A DNA stretch of 37,822 nucleotides, taken from assembly GCA_023300375.1 (NCBI GenBank), contig JALZWO010000203.1, positions 1 to 37,822 on the forward strand, read 5' to 3'. The notes below the pieces were generated by a model that had not been told where the DNA came from, ran no database searches, and saw nothing but the letters and a program-made list of their open reading frames with translations. The translations under genes and the position numbers were made by a program. Below, piece after piece: positions 1-8,661 of this stretch (its first letter is position 1; every line of letters begins with the position of its first letter). Source of the DNA: Granulosicoccus sp. GTDB taxonomy: Bacteria > Pseudomonadota > Gammaproteobacteria > Granulosicoccales > Granulosicoccaceae.

Positions 1-497
1 CCAAGCCACAACGGTGAAGAACTGGCTGACAATGCTTCGCGCTCAGCAGGGGTTGCGATCAATTTTATGACACCCTCATCCAGAGCTTGAATGCGCTCCA
101 GATCGATACCAAGCATCTGCGCTTGACACATATTTCTGGCAGCGACTGCCGCCACTGCCCAGTCGCTGGTGTGGCTTAGACTACCAATGACCCCATCAGG
201 CCATTGCACCGATCCATTGTCTCGTCGAGGCAAGGCTCCAACAGGCAAACCAGCCTCAAGCAGCACCGCACGCGCACAGTGCCGACCCGATGAGAACGTC
301 GCGCGCCGCAGATCAGCAGCCTTGGCAATGGCAGGTACTTCCTCAGCATATAGTTCACTGGAATAATCTGCCACTGGCAAACTCAATAAATAAATGCTGG
401 TACCCGCCCACTCTGGGGCGAAACGCAAACCATTGATGGGGCAGGATTGACCACCTGCCAACAACGCGGCCTGTTCAAACGCGTGGTCACTAGACAT
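1..497 (-). CDS. 4'-phosphopantetheinyl transferase, Sfp/EntD type (partial, 3' end outside window)
   Basis: The ORF starts at an ATG (497-495) and remains open to the window edge, giving the first ~165 residues. Visible are an EntD-like block around residues 65-82 (ATFSSGRHCARAVL), the motif WPDGVIGSLSHT at 99-110 and GIDLE at 130-134; the last two are the CoA-contacting GS(I/L)SH and the Mg-binding (G)xD(x)E motifs of the family. Such enzymes move the phosphopantetheine arm of CoA to a serine of acyl or peptidyl carrier proteins in the cytosol. The start lies 11 bp after the stop of the dioxygenase gene, so the two are probably co-transcribed. The C-terminal half with the KE(A)xxK motif is not visible. 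No obvious Shine-Dalgarno sequence precedes the ATG. The family call is good; the carrier-protein partner is unknown. Confidence 0.85.
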   Translation of the reverse strand, partial: MSSDHAFEQAALLAGGQSCPINGLRFAPEWAGTSIYLLSLPVADYSSELYAEEVPAIAKAADLRRATFSSGRHCARAVLLEAGLPVGALPRRDNGSVQWPDGVIGSLSHTSDWAVAAVAARNMCQAQMLGIDLERIQALDEGVIKLIATPAEREALSASSSPLWL

Positions 498-508
498 AAG
501 TGCTAAGG

Positions 509-1267
509 CTAAACAGGAATATCTTCATAGACAGCAGAACGGGTTTCAGGAATGGGTTGATTATGTTCAGCGCGGTAGGTGTACACCAACGAGCGTTTAA
601 TCGTACCACTCTCGTTTTGCCCCGCGGCATGCAGCGTACGAGAATGAAAAAACAGCATGTCTCCGGCTTGCAACTCTACGACAGTTGCCTTTGAGAGCAG
701 CGTGCTATTGGCTTTCAGATCGGTTCTTAAGAACATTGAGGCATCAAATTGTCCCGGTTCAAAGTCCAGCTTATGCGACCCAGGTATGACGAGTAGTCCA
801 CCGTTTTCGCGGGTTTCAGGCCCAAGTGCCAGCCAGGTGCTGACCAAATCTCGTTGATCGAAACGCCAATAGCGAATGTCTTGGTGCCAGCTTGTCACGC
901 TACTGAACCCCGGGTGTTTGGTCATCACGCAATTATGATGATTTTGAGAGAGTCGGATTTGATCAGCGTGCATGAACGTTTTTAAAAAATCCACAACTCG
1001 CGGATGTCGGCCAATTTGCTGAAACAAACGGTCTCTCCCGTAAGCGTGCAACAAGCGACGTGGTGTTTGTCCACCCGGAGCACCTCGCGATACCGGGGCA
1101 CCTGGGTAATGAACATCAGCTTCAAACTCAACCGGAGCCAATGCCGGATTCAGCGAATGATCAATCAGCTCAACTAGCGCTTTGACTTCGTCGGAGGGAA
1201 TAAGATTACGCAGCACAACGTAGCCGTTTTCCTCAAAATCGACAGCGGCCTGTTCTGTATGGGTCAC
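509..1267 (-). CDS. Phytanoyl-CoA dioxygenase (PhyH) family Fe(II)/2-oxoglutarate oxygenase
   Basis: 252 residues, close to the usual size of bacterial PhyH proteins. The facial triad can be placed as H128 and D130 (SWHQD) and H213 (TLHAAGQN), with R225 (KRS) as the likely 2-oxoglutarate anchor. NGGLLVIPGSHK at 156-166 is the family's conserved turn. The start is a GTG (1267-1265) with an AAAGGTGA-like ribosome binding site just upstream; no in-frame ATG precedes the conserved N-terminus. These enzymes hydroxylate small molecules or fatty acyl chains at the expense of O2 and 2-oxoglutarate; the substrate cannot be deduced. The phosphopantetheinyl transferase follows directly, which would fit a substrate attached to, or made on, a carrier protein, but this is inference. 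It diverges from the UvrA-like gene across ~96 bp. Confidence 0.9.
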   Translation of the reverse strand: MTHTEQAAVDFEENGYVVLRNLIPSDEVKALVELIDHSLNPALAPVEFEADVHYPGAPVSRGAPGGQTPRRLLHAYGRDRLFQQIGRHPRVVDFLKTFMHADQIRLSQNHHNCVMTKHPGFSSVTSWHQDIRYWRFDQRDLVSTWLALGPETRENGGLLVIPGSHKLDFEPGQFDASMFLRTDLKANSTLLSKATVVELQAGDMLFFHSRTLHAAGQNESGTIKRSLVYTYRAEHNQPIPETRSAVYEDIPV

Positions 1268-1363
1268 ACAATCACCTTTGGTATTGGTCGTCGACGAGTC
1301 TACCTGCTCAGATAACCGTAAACTAGTGTACTGGACATTACCTATTCAACAAAATAAGGCCTC

Positions 1364-4300
1364 ATGAGCAAGCATATCCTGATCGAGAACGCCCATCAGA
1401 ACAATCTTAAGGGTCTCGACCTGAACCTGCCCCATGGTGAGCTGATCGTTGTGACTGGTGTTAGTGGTAGCGGCAAATCCACTCTCGCATTTGACACCAT
1501 CTACGCAGAAGGTCAGCGGCGCTACGTTGAAACGTTTTCGCCCTACGCGCGCCAATTTCTTGATCGCATGGACAAACCCAAGGTGGATCGAATAGAAGGC
1601 ATTCCACCTGCTATTGCCATTGATCAGACCAACCCGGTTCGCACATCGCGCTCAACCGTAGGCACCATGACCGAGCTCAATGACCACATTAAGTTACTGT
1701 TCGCGCGCACAGCCCAGCTGTATTGCGGAGACTGCGGCCAACAGGTGAAACGCGATACTGCCGAGAACATCGGTAAACGCTGGTTCGATCACGCACAGGC
1801 GCTGCGCATAATGGTCACGTTCGAGGTGCCTATTCCCGAAAATTTTAGCAGCGAAGAAATTACCGATTGGTTGGCACGTCAGGGCTATACACGCATCCAC
1901 AAACAGACAAAGCAAAAGATTGACGTTATTCAGGATCGACTGCGCAGCGTGGAAGATAACCGCGGACGCTTCACTGAGGCAGTAGAGGCAGGTTTACGCT
2001 ACGGGCAAGGTAAGGTCAGTGTGCATATCCTTAACGAGCAGCGCGAGTCGATCGAGCAGCAAACATACTCAGTGGCTCTGCAATGCGAAGGCTGCAATAA
2101 ACGTTATCGCGAACCCACGCCGTCTAGCTTCTCATTTAACTCACCTCTCGGCGCTTGCGAGACCTGCAAGGGATTCGGTCGCATTATAGGTATCGATTAC
2201 CGTTTAGCCATTCCGGATACCAGCAAGACACTTAACGAAGGCGCTGTAAAGATATTCCAGCCTGAAAAATCAAGGGTCTGCCAGAAAGATATGGTGAGAG
2301 CGGCCAAGAAAGCAAACATACCCATGGATGTGCCGTACGAGAAAATGAGCAAAGCCCAGCAGCGTTGGGTTATAGAGGGCGATAAGCACAGCAAAGGAGA
2401 TTGGTATGGTGTGGTCGGTTACTTTGACTATCTGGAACGCAAGTCGTATCGCATGCATGTGCGTGTCATGTTGGCCAAGTACCGCAGCTATGACCAATGC
2501 ACCGCCTGCCATGGCGCACGCTTAAAACCTGACTCATTGCATTGGCGTGTAGGCACACTGGAGCAAGCCACAGCGGTCATCAAACCCGGTGATCGCTACA
2601 AGGCTCCAGACAGCAAGCTAAACGCTGCAGTCTTGAAAACATTACCCGGGCTCAACGTGGTTGATCTCATGCGCTTGCCACTAGAGCGAACTCTACGCTT
2701 TGCCCGTGACATGGAACAAAGCCATAGCGACGATGCCACCGAAATGGTGATGCGTGAAATGTTGTCGCGTTTGGCTTATCTTAATGATGTCGGACTTGGC
2801 TATTTAAGTCTTGATAGGCAATCGCGCACGCTGTCTGGTGGTGAGGTGCAGAGAATTAACTTGACCACAGCACTGGGCACCTCGTTGGTTAATACTCTTT
2901 TTGTACTCGATGAACCCAGTATAGGATTGCATGCACAAGATATGGATCGCGTTATTCGTGTTTTACAGCGACTGCGCGATGCCGGCAACACACTGATCGT
3001 AGTAGAGCACGACCCGCAGTTAATGATGGCCGCTGATCGCATCATTGATATTGGTCCGGGCCCTGGCAATGCAGGAGGGAGCATTGTATTCAATGGCACA
3101 CCACAGGCTCTACTGGCAAATAAGTCATCGTTAACTGCTGAATATCTGAATGGCGATAAGCAGCTTAGCTTCACCAGCACTCACAGCACAGCCAAAGACT
3201 CAGCAAAAAATGCGGACAAACTCGTGCTCAAAGGTGCTACTGGCAACAACCTGAAAAACATAGATATCAGCATTCCACTCAACCATTTGGTTTGTATTAC
3301 CGGCCCGAGTGGCTCAGGCAAATCCACGTTAATACAAGACACCCTCTACAACGCTTTAGCCGCGATCAAAGGCAAGCCAAAAGATCTTGCCCAAGCGCAC
3401 GTCAGCATTGAAGGTCATGAATTTTTTACTGATGTGATCTTGGTTGATCAATCACCCATTGGTAAATCTGCTAGGTCAAACCCTGTCAGTTATACCGGTG
3501 CCTTCGAGGCTATCCGTAAGCTATTCGAAAAAGTGCCTGAGGCCACCCAGCGTGGATACAAGGCTAGCTCTTTCAGTTTTAACTCAGGTATGCGCTGTCC
3601 TGTTTGCTCGGGCAATGGTTTTGAACATGTAGAGATGCAATTTTTGTCTGATGTGTACCTGCGCTGTGCTGAATGTTCTGGCCGTCGGTATCGTCCAGAA
3701 CTTCTTGAAATAAAATTGTTTGGTAAAGGCACTGAACAAGGTCAGTCAATTGCAGATGTGTTGGAGATGACGGTAGACAATGCGCTAGCGTTTTTTGCAG
3801 AGCACGCCAAAGTGCAAACCGCACTACAACCTTTGCAAGATGTCGGCTTGGGTTACCTGCAACTTGGCCAGCCAGTCCCTACCCTGAGCGGTGGTGAAGC
3901 ACAACGATTAAAACTTGCTGCCTATCTAGGTCAGGCAGCTATGATTCGCTCTAAACGAACGATAGAAGGCCATACGCTATTCCTGTTCGATGAACCCACC
4001 ACCGGCTTACACTTCGAGGACATAGACAAACTGCTTCGTGCATTCGAACAGCTGGTAGAACAAGGTCATTCTCTTGTCGTTGTGGAACACAACCTTGATG
4101 TCATAGCGAACGCCGACTGGATTATCGATCTGGGACCCGCTGGTGGTGATGCAGGTGGAAAAATCGTTTGCAAGGGCACCCACGCACAAATGCTAGCGAA
4201 TAAAAACAGCGTAACAGCAGCTTCACTACGAGACTATCAGCAAGCCAGTGATCGCTTGCGAACGCCCATGGTGGCTGAAACAGCCCCAATTCTTACCACT

Positions 4301-6916
4301 GGGCATAGAGCGACTGCTAATACTATTCATGTGCACAACGCGCGTGAACATAATTTGAAAAACATCGATGTTGAAATACCGCGAGACGCGTTAACGGTTA
4401 TTACAGGCATGAGCGGTAGCGGCAAAAGTACATTAGCGTTCGATATCATTTTTAACGAAGGCCAGCGACGCTACTTGGAATCGTTGAATGCCTATGCTCG
4501 TCAATTTGTACAACCCGCTTCTCGCCCTGATGTTGATGCAATAACGGGCATACCTCCCACAGTAGCTATCGAACAACGTACCAGTCGTGGTGGTCGCAAA
4601 AGTACAGTTGCCACTATGACCGAGATCTATCACTTCCTGCGCTTACTGTTTGTCAAACTCGGAACACAGTACTGTCCTGATTGTGAGGTTCCCATCTCAG
4701 CACAATCTGTGGAAGCCATTACTGCGCAAATCATCAAACAACATCGTGGCAAGTCAATCAACCTGCATGCGCCACTCATAGTTGATCGCAAGGGTTACTA
4801 CACAGATCTTGCCAAGTGGGCATTGAACAAAGGCTTTGGTGCATTACGAGTAGACGGTAAGAACGAGCCCACAGCCAACTGGCCTAGACTAGACCGATTC
4901 AAAGAACACAGCATAGACTTACCGGTAGGTACGATAACGGTCGATGTTAAGCATGAAGCCGAGCTACAGTTGATCATTCAACGCGCCGTAGACTACGGCA
5001 GTGGTGTGGTTAAAATTGGTAGCACCTTAAAGAATGAAAAACTGTTCTCTACGCAGCGTGCCTGCTCTGACTGCCAACGCAGTTTTCCAGAACTCGATCC
5101 ACGTATGTTCTCCTATAACTCTCGACACGGATGGTGTACAGAGTGTTTTGGCACTGGCGAGCTCATAGCTGGTTTCGATGAAGAACAAACAGGCGAAGAA
5201 AAAAACTGGGAGCCCGGTGAGGATGAAGCCATTGAGTGCTATAGCTGCGAAGGACAACGTCTGAAACCAGACTCGTTATCTGTGTACTTTCATGACTGGA
5301 CTATCGCCGACTATACCAACCTATCCATAGAAGATGCGATTGGCATTTTCGCTGATATCAACCTATCGGAGCGCGAAGCGACAATCGCCAGGGATAGCTT
5401 GAAAGAACTCAACTCAAGACTGGATTTTCTACAACAAGTGGGCTTATCTTATCTCTCACTTGATCGCTCAGCTCCCACACTCAGTGGTGGTGAAGCGCAA
5501 CGCATCAGGTTGGCAGCACAACTAGGATCGAACTTACAAGGGGTGTGCTACATCCTTGACGAACCCACCATTGGCCTACACCCACGCGACAATCATATGT
5601 TGCTAGACACATTGAGTACGCTGCAAGCCAAGGGCAACACGATAGTGGTTGTTGAGCACGATGAAGACACCATCCTCAAAGCTGACCATATCATTGACAT
5701 AGGGCCGGGAGCTGGCGTACGCGGCGGCGAAATTGTTGCCACCGGTACCGTCATGGAAGTTCGAAAAAATCCAGATTCTGTCACGGGTCGTTTGCTTGAT
5801 AGACCGCTCAAGCATCCGCTGTACCCGCAACGCACTAAACCAGAACACAGCTTGAGTATCGAGAATGCCCAATTACACAACTTGAAAAATCTCAATGTAG
5901 AGATACCTCTAGGCCAATTGGTGTGTGTATCAGGTGTATCTGGTTCAGGCAAAAGCACTCTGGTGAGAAACGTTTTACACGACAACTTACGCGTACTGAA
6001 CTCACAGAAAATGAACCGTAAGGCGGGACGCAAACTGGGCAATTTGAAAGGCTGTGACAGCATAGAGGGTTGGCAGAACATATCGCGCTTACTTGAAGTT
6101 GATCAAACTCCCATTGGTAAAACCTCACGCTCTTGCCCTGCCACGTATATTGGTTTCTGGGACAACATAAGACGATTGTTTGCCGATACTACGGAGGCTC
6201 GCATAAGAGGCTATACAGCTAGTCGTTTTTCATTCAACACAGGCGATGGTCGATGTGAAGAATGTGCCGGCCAAGGCATGCAACGTATTGAAATGAGTTT
6301 CTTACCCGATGTTCGTGTGCTCTGTGAGACGTGTAACGGACAACGTTTCAATCACGAAACCTTGTCAGTCACCTACAAAGATAGGTCTATTGGTGAAGTG
6401 CTACTGATGGACGTCGATGAAGGGATCGACTTCTTTGCTAACCACACCAGCATTAACCACGCGCTGAAACTGCTGCAAGATGTGGGGCTGGGTTATCTGA
6501 CTCTGGGACAACAAAGTCGCACGCTCAGTGGTGGGGAGGCACAGCGTATCAAGTTGGTAACAGAACTTGCTAAAGCTAAACCCGCCATTAAGGACTCACG
6601 CGGTCGAACGATTGCCAATGTACATACTCTGTACATTCTGGATGAACCCACCGTGGGATTGCACATGGCCGATGTAGAAAGGCTTATTCATGTGCTGCAA
6701 CGTTTGGTTGACGCTGGCAACTCCGTCGTTGTTATCGAACACAACCTAGACATTATGGCTGAGGCAGACTGGCTGATTGATATTGGTCCAGAAGGTGGTA
6801 GCGGTGGCGGTCGAATTGTTGCCAAAGGGACTCCAGCCAAAGTGGCAAAGTCAAAACGTTCGCGCACAGCACCGTTTCTTGCACAAATACTTGACCGTCC
6901 AGTATCTAATATCTAA
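1364..6916 (+). CDS. Double-length UvrA-like excinuclease ATPase (tandem duplicated UvrA)
   Basis: 1850 residues, about twice the ~940 of UvrA. Four ABC cores are present: Walker A at ~32-40, ~646, ~1014 and ~1523; LSGGE signatures at ~490, ~841, ~1373 and ~1721; each followed by a DEP(S/T)xGLH Walker B block. The first and third copies have the N-terminal UvrA hallmark (AEGQRRYVE / NEGQRRYLE) and CxxC pairs around a ~115-residue insert at the UvrB-binding position. The second and fourth have the C-terminal hallmark (DQxPIGKxxRS) and the C-x2-C...C-x2-C zinc finger. So this is UvrA-UvrA in one chain, not a fragmentary copy. UvrA scans DNA for helix-distorting lesions as a dimer; here the dimer could be built into one polypeptide. 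Start ATG has AAGG upstream. An accessory role (damage or drug tolerance) beside a normal UvrA is likely, because these long forms are usually not the housekeeping copy. Confidence 0.9.
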   Translation: MSKHILIENAHQNNLKGLDLNLPHGELIVVTGVSGSGKSTLAFDTIYAEGQRRYVETFSPYARQFLDRMDKPKVDRIEGIPPAIAIDQTNPVRTSRSTVGTMTELNDHIKLLFARTAQLYCGDCGQQVKRDTAENIGKRWFDHAQALRIMVTFEVPIPENFSSEEITDWLARQGYTRIHKQTKQKIDVIQDRLRSVEDNRGRFTEAVEAGLRYGQGKVSVHILNEQRESIEQQTYSVALQCEGCNKRYREPTPSSFSFNSPLGACETCKGFGRIIGIDYRLAIPDTSKTLNEGAVKIFQPEKSRVCQKDMVRAAKKANIPMDVPYEKMSKAQQRWVIEGDKHSKGDWYGVVGYFDYLERKSYRMHVRVMLAKYRSYDQCTACHGARLKPDSLHWRVGTLEQATAVIKPGDRYKAPDSKLNAAVLKTLPGLNVVDLMRLPLERTLRFARDMEQSHSDDATEMVMREMLSRLAYLNDVGLGYLSLDRQSRTLSGGEVQRINLTTALGTSLVNTLFVLDEPSIGLHAQDMDRVIRVLQRLRDAGNTLIVVEHDPQLMMAADRIIDIGPGPGNAGGSIVFNGTPQALLANKSSLTAEYLNGDKQLSFTSTHSTAKDSAKNADKLVLKGATGNNLKNIDISIPLNHLVCITGPSGSGKSTLIQDTLYNALAAIKGKPKDLAQAHVSIEGHEFFTDVILVDQSPIGKSARSNPVSYTGAFEAIRKLFEKVPEATQRGYKASSFSFNSGMRCPVCSGNGFEHVEMQFLSDVYLRCAECSGRRYRPELLEIKLFGKGTEQGQSIADVLEMTVDNALAFFAEHAKVQTALQPLQDVGLGYLQLGQPVPTLSGGEAQRLKLAAYLGQAAMIRSKRTIEGHTLFLFDEPTTGLHFEDIDKLLRAFEQLVEQGHSLVVVEHNLDVIANADWIIDLGPAGGDAGGKIVCKGTHAQMLANKNSVTAASLRDYQQASDRLRTPMVAETAPILTTGHRATANTIHVHNAREHNLKNIDVEIPRDALTVITGMSGSGKSTLAFDIIFNEGQRRYLESLNAYARQFVQPASRPDVDAITGIPPTVAIEQRTSRGGRKSTVATMTEIYHFLRLLFVKLGTQYCPDCEVPISAQSVEAITAQIIKQHRGKSINLHAPLIVDRKGYYTDLAKWALNKGFGALRVDGKNEPTANWPRLDRFKEHSIDLPVGTITVDVKHEAELQLIIQRAVDYGSGVVKIGSTLKNEKLFSTQRACSDCQRSFPELDPRMFSYNSRHGWCTECFGTGELIAGFDEEQTGEEKNWEPGEDEAIECYSCEGQRLKPDSLSVYFHDWTIADYTNLSIEDAIGIFADINLSEREATIARDSLKELNSRLDFLQQVGLSYLSLDRSAPTLSGGEAQRIRLAAQLGSNLQGVCYILDEPTIGLHPRDNHMLLDTLSTLQAKGNTIVVVEHDEDTILKADHIIDIGPGAGVRGGEIVATGTVMEVRKNPDSVTGRLLDRPLKHPLYPQRTKPEHSLSIENAQLHNLKNLNVEIPLGQLVCVSGVSGSGKSTLVRNVLHDNLRVLNSQKMNRKAGRKLGNLKGCDSIEGWQNISRLLEVDQTPIGKTSRSCPATYIGFWDNIRRLFADTTEARIRGYTASRFSFNTGDGRCEECAGQGMQRIEMSFLPDVRVLCETCNGQRFNHETLSVTYKDRSIGEVLLMDVDEGIDFFANHTSINHALKLLQDVGLGYLTLGQQSRTLSGGEAQRIKLVTELAKAKPAIKDSRGRTIANVHTLYILDEPTVGLHMADVERLIHVLQRLVDAGNSVVVIEHNLDIMAEADWLIDIGPEGGSGGGRIVAKGTPAKVAKSKRSRTAPFLAQILDRPVSNI

Positions 6917-6934
6917 TAGGATCTGCAACTCAAG

Positions 6935-6999
6935 GCAGCCTTACGCGGGTGGCTTCAACAAAGCCGCATTGCTTAAGGCTGCATAGGTTGAACCACCCG
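6935..6999 (+). repeat. Interleaved inverted repeats after the UvrA-like gene
   Basis: Arm GCAGCCTTA (6935-6943) is perfectly complementary to 6974-6982. A second arm, 6946-6959, pairs with 6987-6999 over 13 bp with one bulged base (6953). The two pairings interleave, so they either exclude each other or form a pseudoknot. A third small hairpin, GGCTT (6951-6955) with AAGCC (6961-6965), fits inside the first. No T-run follows, so a simple intrinsic terminator is unlikely. Function unknown. Confidence 0.6.
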
Positions 7000-7111
7000 G
7001 ACCCAAAATTTATGCTGCGCTAAAATTACCATTTGCATTTTAGAAAAAACAAGCTAGCACGTGGCACGGTAGTTGCGAAATTACAGTAACTCTTTGTTAT
7101 TGATGCTGGAA

Positions 7112-8290
7112 ATGGACACGAAATTCCTTTGGAGCGGCGCTTGCACACGTATTTGTATTGCTTTACTTATCGCGCAGCTGAACGCCAGTGAACTCACCGA
7201 CAAAGCAATTAATGCCATTGATATTGAACCGCTAACACACGGCTCCTCAGTGCAGACCACTTCTGAACCACACGAGCCACTAGCGTACGGAACTATCGTG
7301 CCAATGCCATTGACTCAAACGTTGCCAGTGGCTGATTTGATGGACGTTGCGTCACGGGCCGCCTTACAAAGCAATAAGGTAAGTGCATCCGCCACTCAAA
7401 GTAATGCGCCTACATCTACCGACTCTGCCCGCAGACATAAATTACCGTTCACATTTCAGCCCACCACTAATGCACCAGAACCTAGCCCACAGCCAAACAC
7501 ATTACTCGATTTCAAATTACAGCTCTCGCCAGCAGGTTTCCACCGACCTCAGTGGCAAGACATGCAAGTTCGACAATATTTTTTCTCTGATGAACCAACT
7601 GTTAAGCCTTTCGTCGTGATGCTTGACCCTGGCCACGGTGGCAGCGACCCAGGCGCCATTGGACACAACGGTTTGCTAGAGAAAGATTTGACGTTGGACA
7701 TCGCACGACGGGTGCGCTTGTTTCTCACAGAATTTGAACACATTGACGTCAGACTGACGCGCCATCATGACTATGGCCTGTCCAGACAGTCACGAGTCGA
7801 GTCTATCAAGCGAAGCGATGCTGACATGGTGATCTCACTGCACTTTAATCATCTTCCCCAGAGCGATGTAAATCTGGTCGAATCCTATTATGCAGGCGCT
7901 GAAAATATTAGAGATAGTATGAGCAGTTCCAACAGTGCTCAGATGCATCGCACAGCAAACGCAAACAGCAGACCCGATTTTCGATTTACCAGCAATTCCA
8001 AGACGCTTGCAAATACCTTGCACCAGCGAGTATTTGCCGAAGTCAGCCTCGACAACGATCAGGTTAAAAATGCTGGAGTAAAGCAAGAGACTCTGTTTGT
8101 GCTGACGCGTAGTTTCACTCCAGGTGTTCTACTGGAAATAAGTTGTTTGAGCCACCCCGCCGAGGCGGACAAATTGGCCTTTGATGCGTATCGAGATCGT
8201 TTAGCTGCAGCTCTTGCAGACGGTATTCGTCACCATCACGATTCTTTGATAAATGCGCCTGTAAGCTTGGCAGAGAAAATAGGGGCTTAA
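7112..8290 (+). CDS. N-acetylmuramoyl-L-alanine amidase, Amidase_3 (AmiC-like), periplasmic
   Basis: The zinc amidase domain occupies the C-terminal ~220 residues: LDPGHGGSDPGA (first zinc His), GLLEKDLTLDIA (zinc Glu), VISLHFN (second zinc His) and VLLEISCLSHPAEAD (catalytic Glu near the end). It cuts the amide between N-acetylmuramic acid and the stem peptide of peptidoglycan. The reading frame also has a TTG at 7073 and an ATG at 7103; I prefer the ATG at 7112 because it puts a short basic stretch directly before a hydrophobic segment ending LNAS, a plausible signal peptide. Residues ~30-155 are a low-complexity Thr/Pro/Ser-rich linker without a recognisable AMIN domain, so the usual septal-ring targeting module seems absent or very diverged. 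The gene stands alone. A short palindrome, 8281-8296, overlaps its stop. Confidence 0.88.
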   Translation: MDTKFLWSGACTRICIALLIAQLNASELTDKAINAIDIEPLTHGSSVQTTSEPHEPLAYGTIVPMPLTQTLPVADLMDVASRAALQSNKVSASATQSNAPTSTDSARRHKLPFTFQPTTNAPEPSPQPNTLLDFKLQLSPAGFHRPQWQDMQVRQYFFSDEPTVKPFVVMLDPGHGGSDPGAIGHNGLLEKDLTLDIARRVRLFLTEFEHIDVRLTRHHDYGLSRQSRVESIKRSDADMVISLHFNHLPQSDVNLVESYYAGAENIRDSMSSSNSAQMHRTANANSRPDFRFTSNSKTLANTLHQRVFAEVSLDNDQVKNAGVKQETLFVLTRSFTPGVLLEISCLSHPAEADKLAFDAYRDRLAAALADGIRHHHDSLINAPVSLAEKIGA

Positions 8291-8661
8291 GCCTCTCAGC
8301 TGACTAACACTAGAGCGATGAACTCTCACTCTGTGAACTATCGCAGATGAGATGCTGCGTTCGTGTGAACAGGCTCATGCTCGCGACGGTTAAGTCGATG
8401 GTAGTCTATCTCGTATCAACTACAGACACTTTGTTTGATGTTGAAACGCACTAGCATCATGGCAGTTTGCTATGTGCAGACAATTACTGTCGAACGGCGG
8501 TTGCGGTGGGGTCCAGAGCTTTATTGCAACTACTTTCGCAGGTAATCAATGCCGCACAGCGGCCGCGGTAGAGTCCAGAGCTTTATCGCGGCCAATGTTG
8601 CTCATACATACGGTATCTGTTATACCTCGCGGCTATCTACAGACATCTAAAAATCCAGCGT
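8291..8661. other. Intergenic region, 371 bp, rich in inverted repeats
   Basis: No convincing gene is present on either strand. Besides the two covarying hairpins annotated separately, there is a palindrome over the amidase stop (8281-8296) and a small hairpin CGCAG/CTGCG (8342-8346 with 8355-8359). Several hairpins in a row suggest either a non-coding RNA or a structured 5' leader of the flavoprotein gene. Confidence 0.5.
8499..8593. ncRNA. Two tandem hairpins with covarying stems (candidate structured RNA)
   Basis: Hairpin 1 pairs 8499-8507 with 8523-8531; hairpin 2 pairs 8561-8569 with 8585-8593. Both have nine stem pairs and a 15-nt loop, and the loops differ only at two purine positions, sharing GTCCAGAGCTTT. 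Between the copies two U-A pairs become C-G (both bases changed), and two G-U pairs become G-C. Changes are concentrated where they keep pairing, which points to selection on the structure. The copies are 62 bp apart. The strand is not determined; if plus, they would be in the leader of the downstream flavoprotein gene. They match no RNA family I recognise. Confidence 0.5.

Noticed and set aside
1268-1363. Possible LexA box in the promoter region of the UvrA-like gene.
   Set aside because: No CTG-N10-CAG with the expected AT-rich centre was found, so SOS control is not supported by sequence here.
5593-6128. Long frames on the opposite strand within the UvrA-like gene.
   Set aside because: They are shadows of conserved ABC coding sequence and carry no independent signals.
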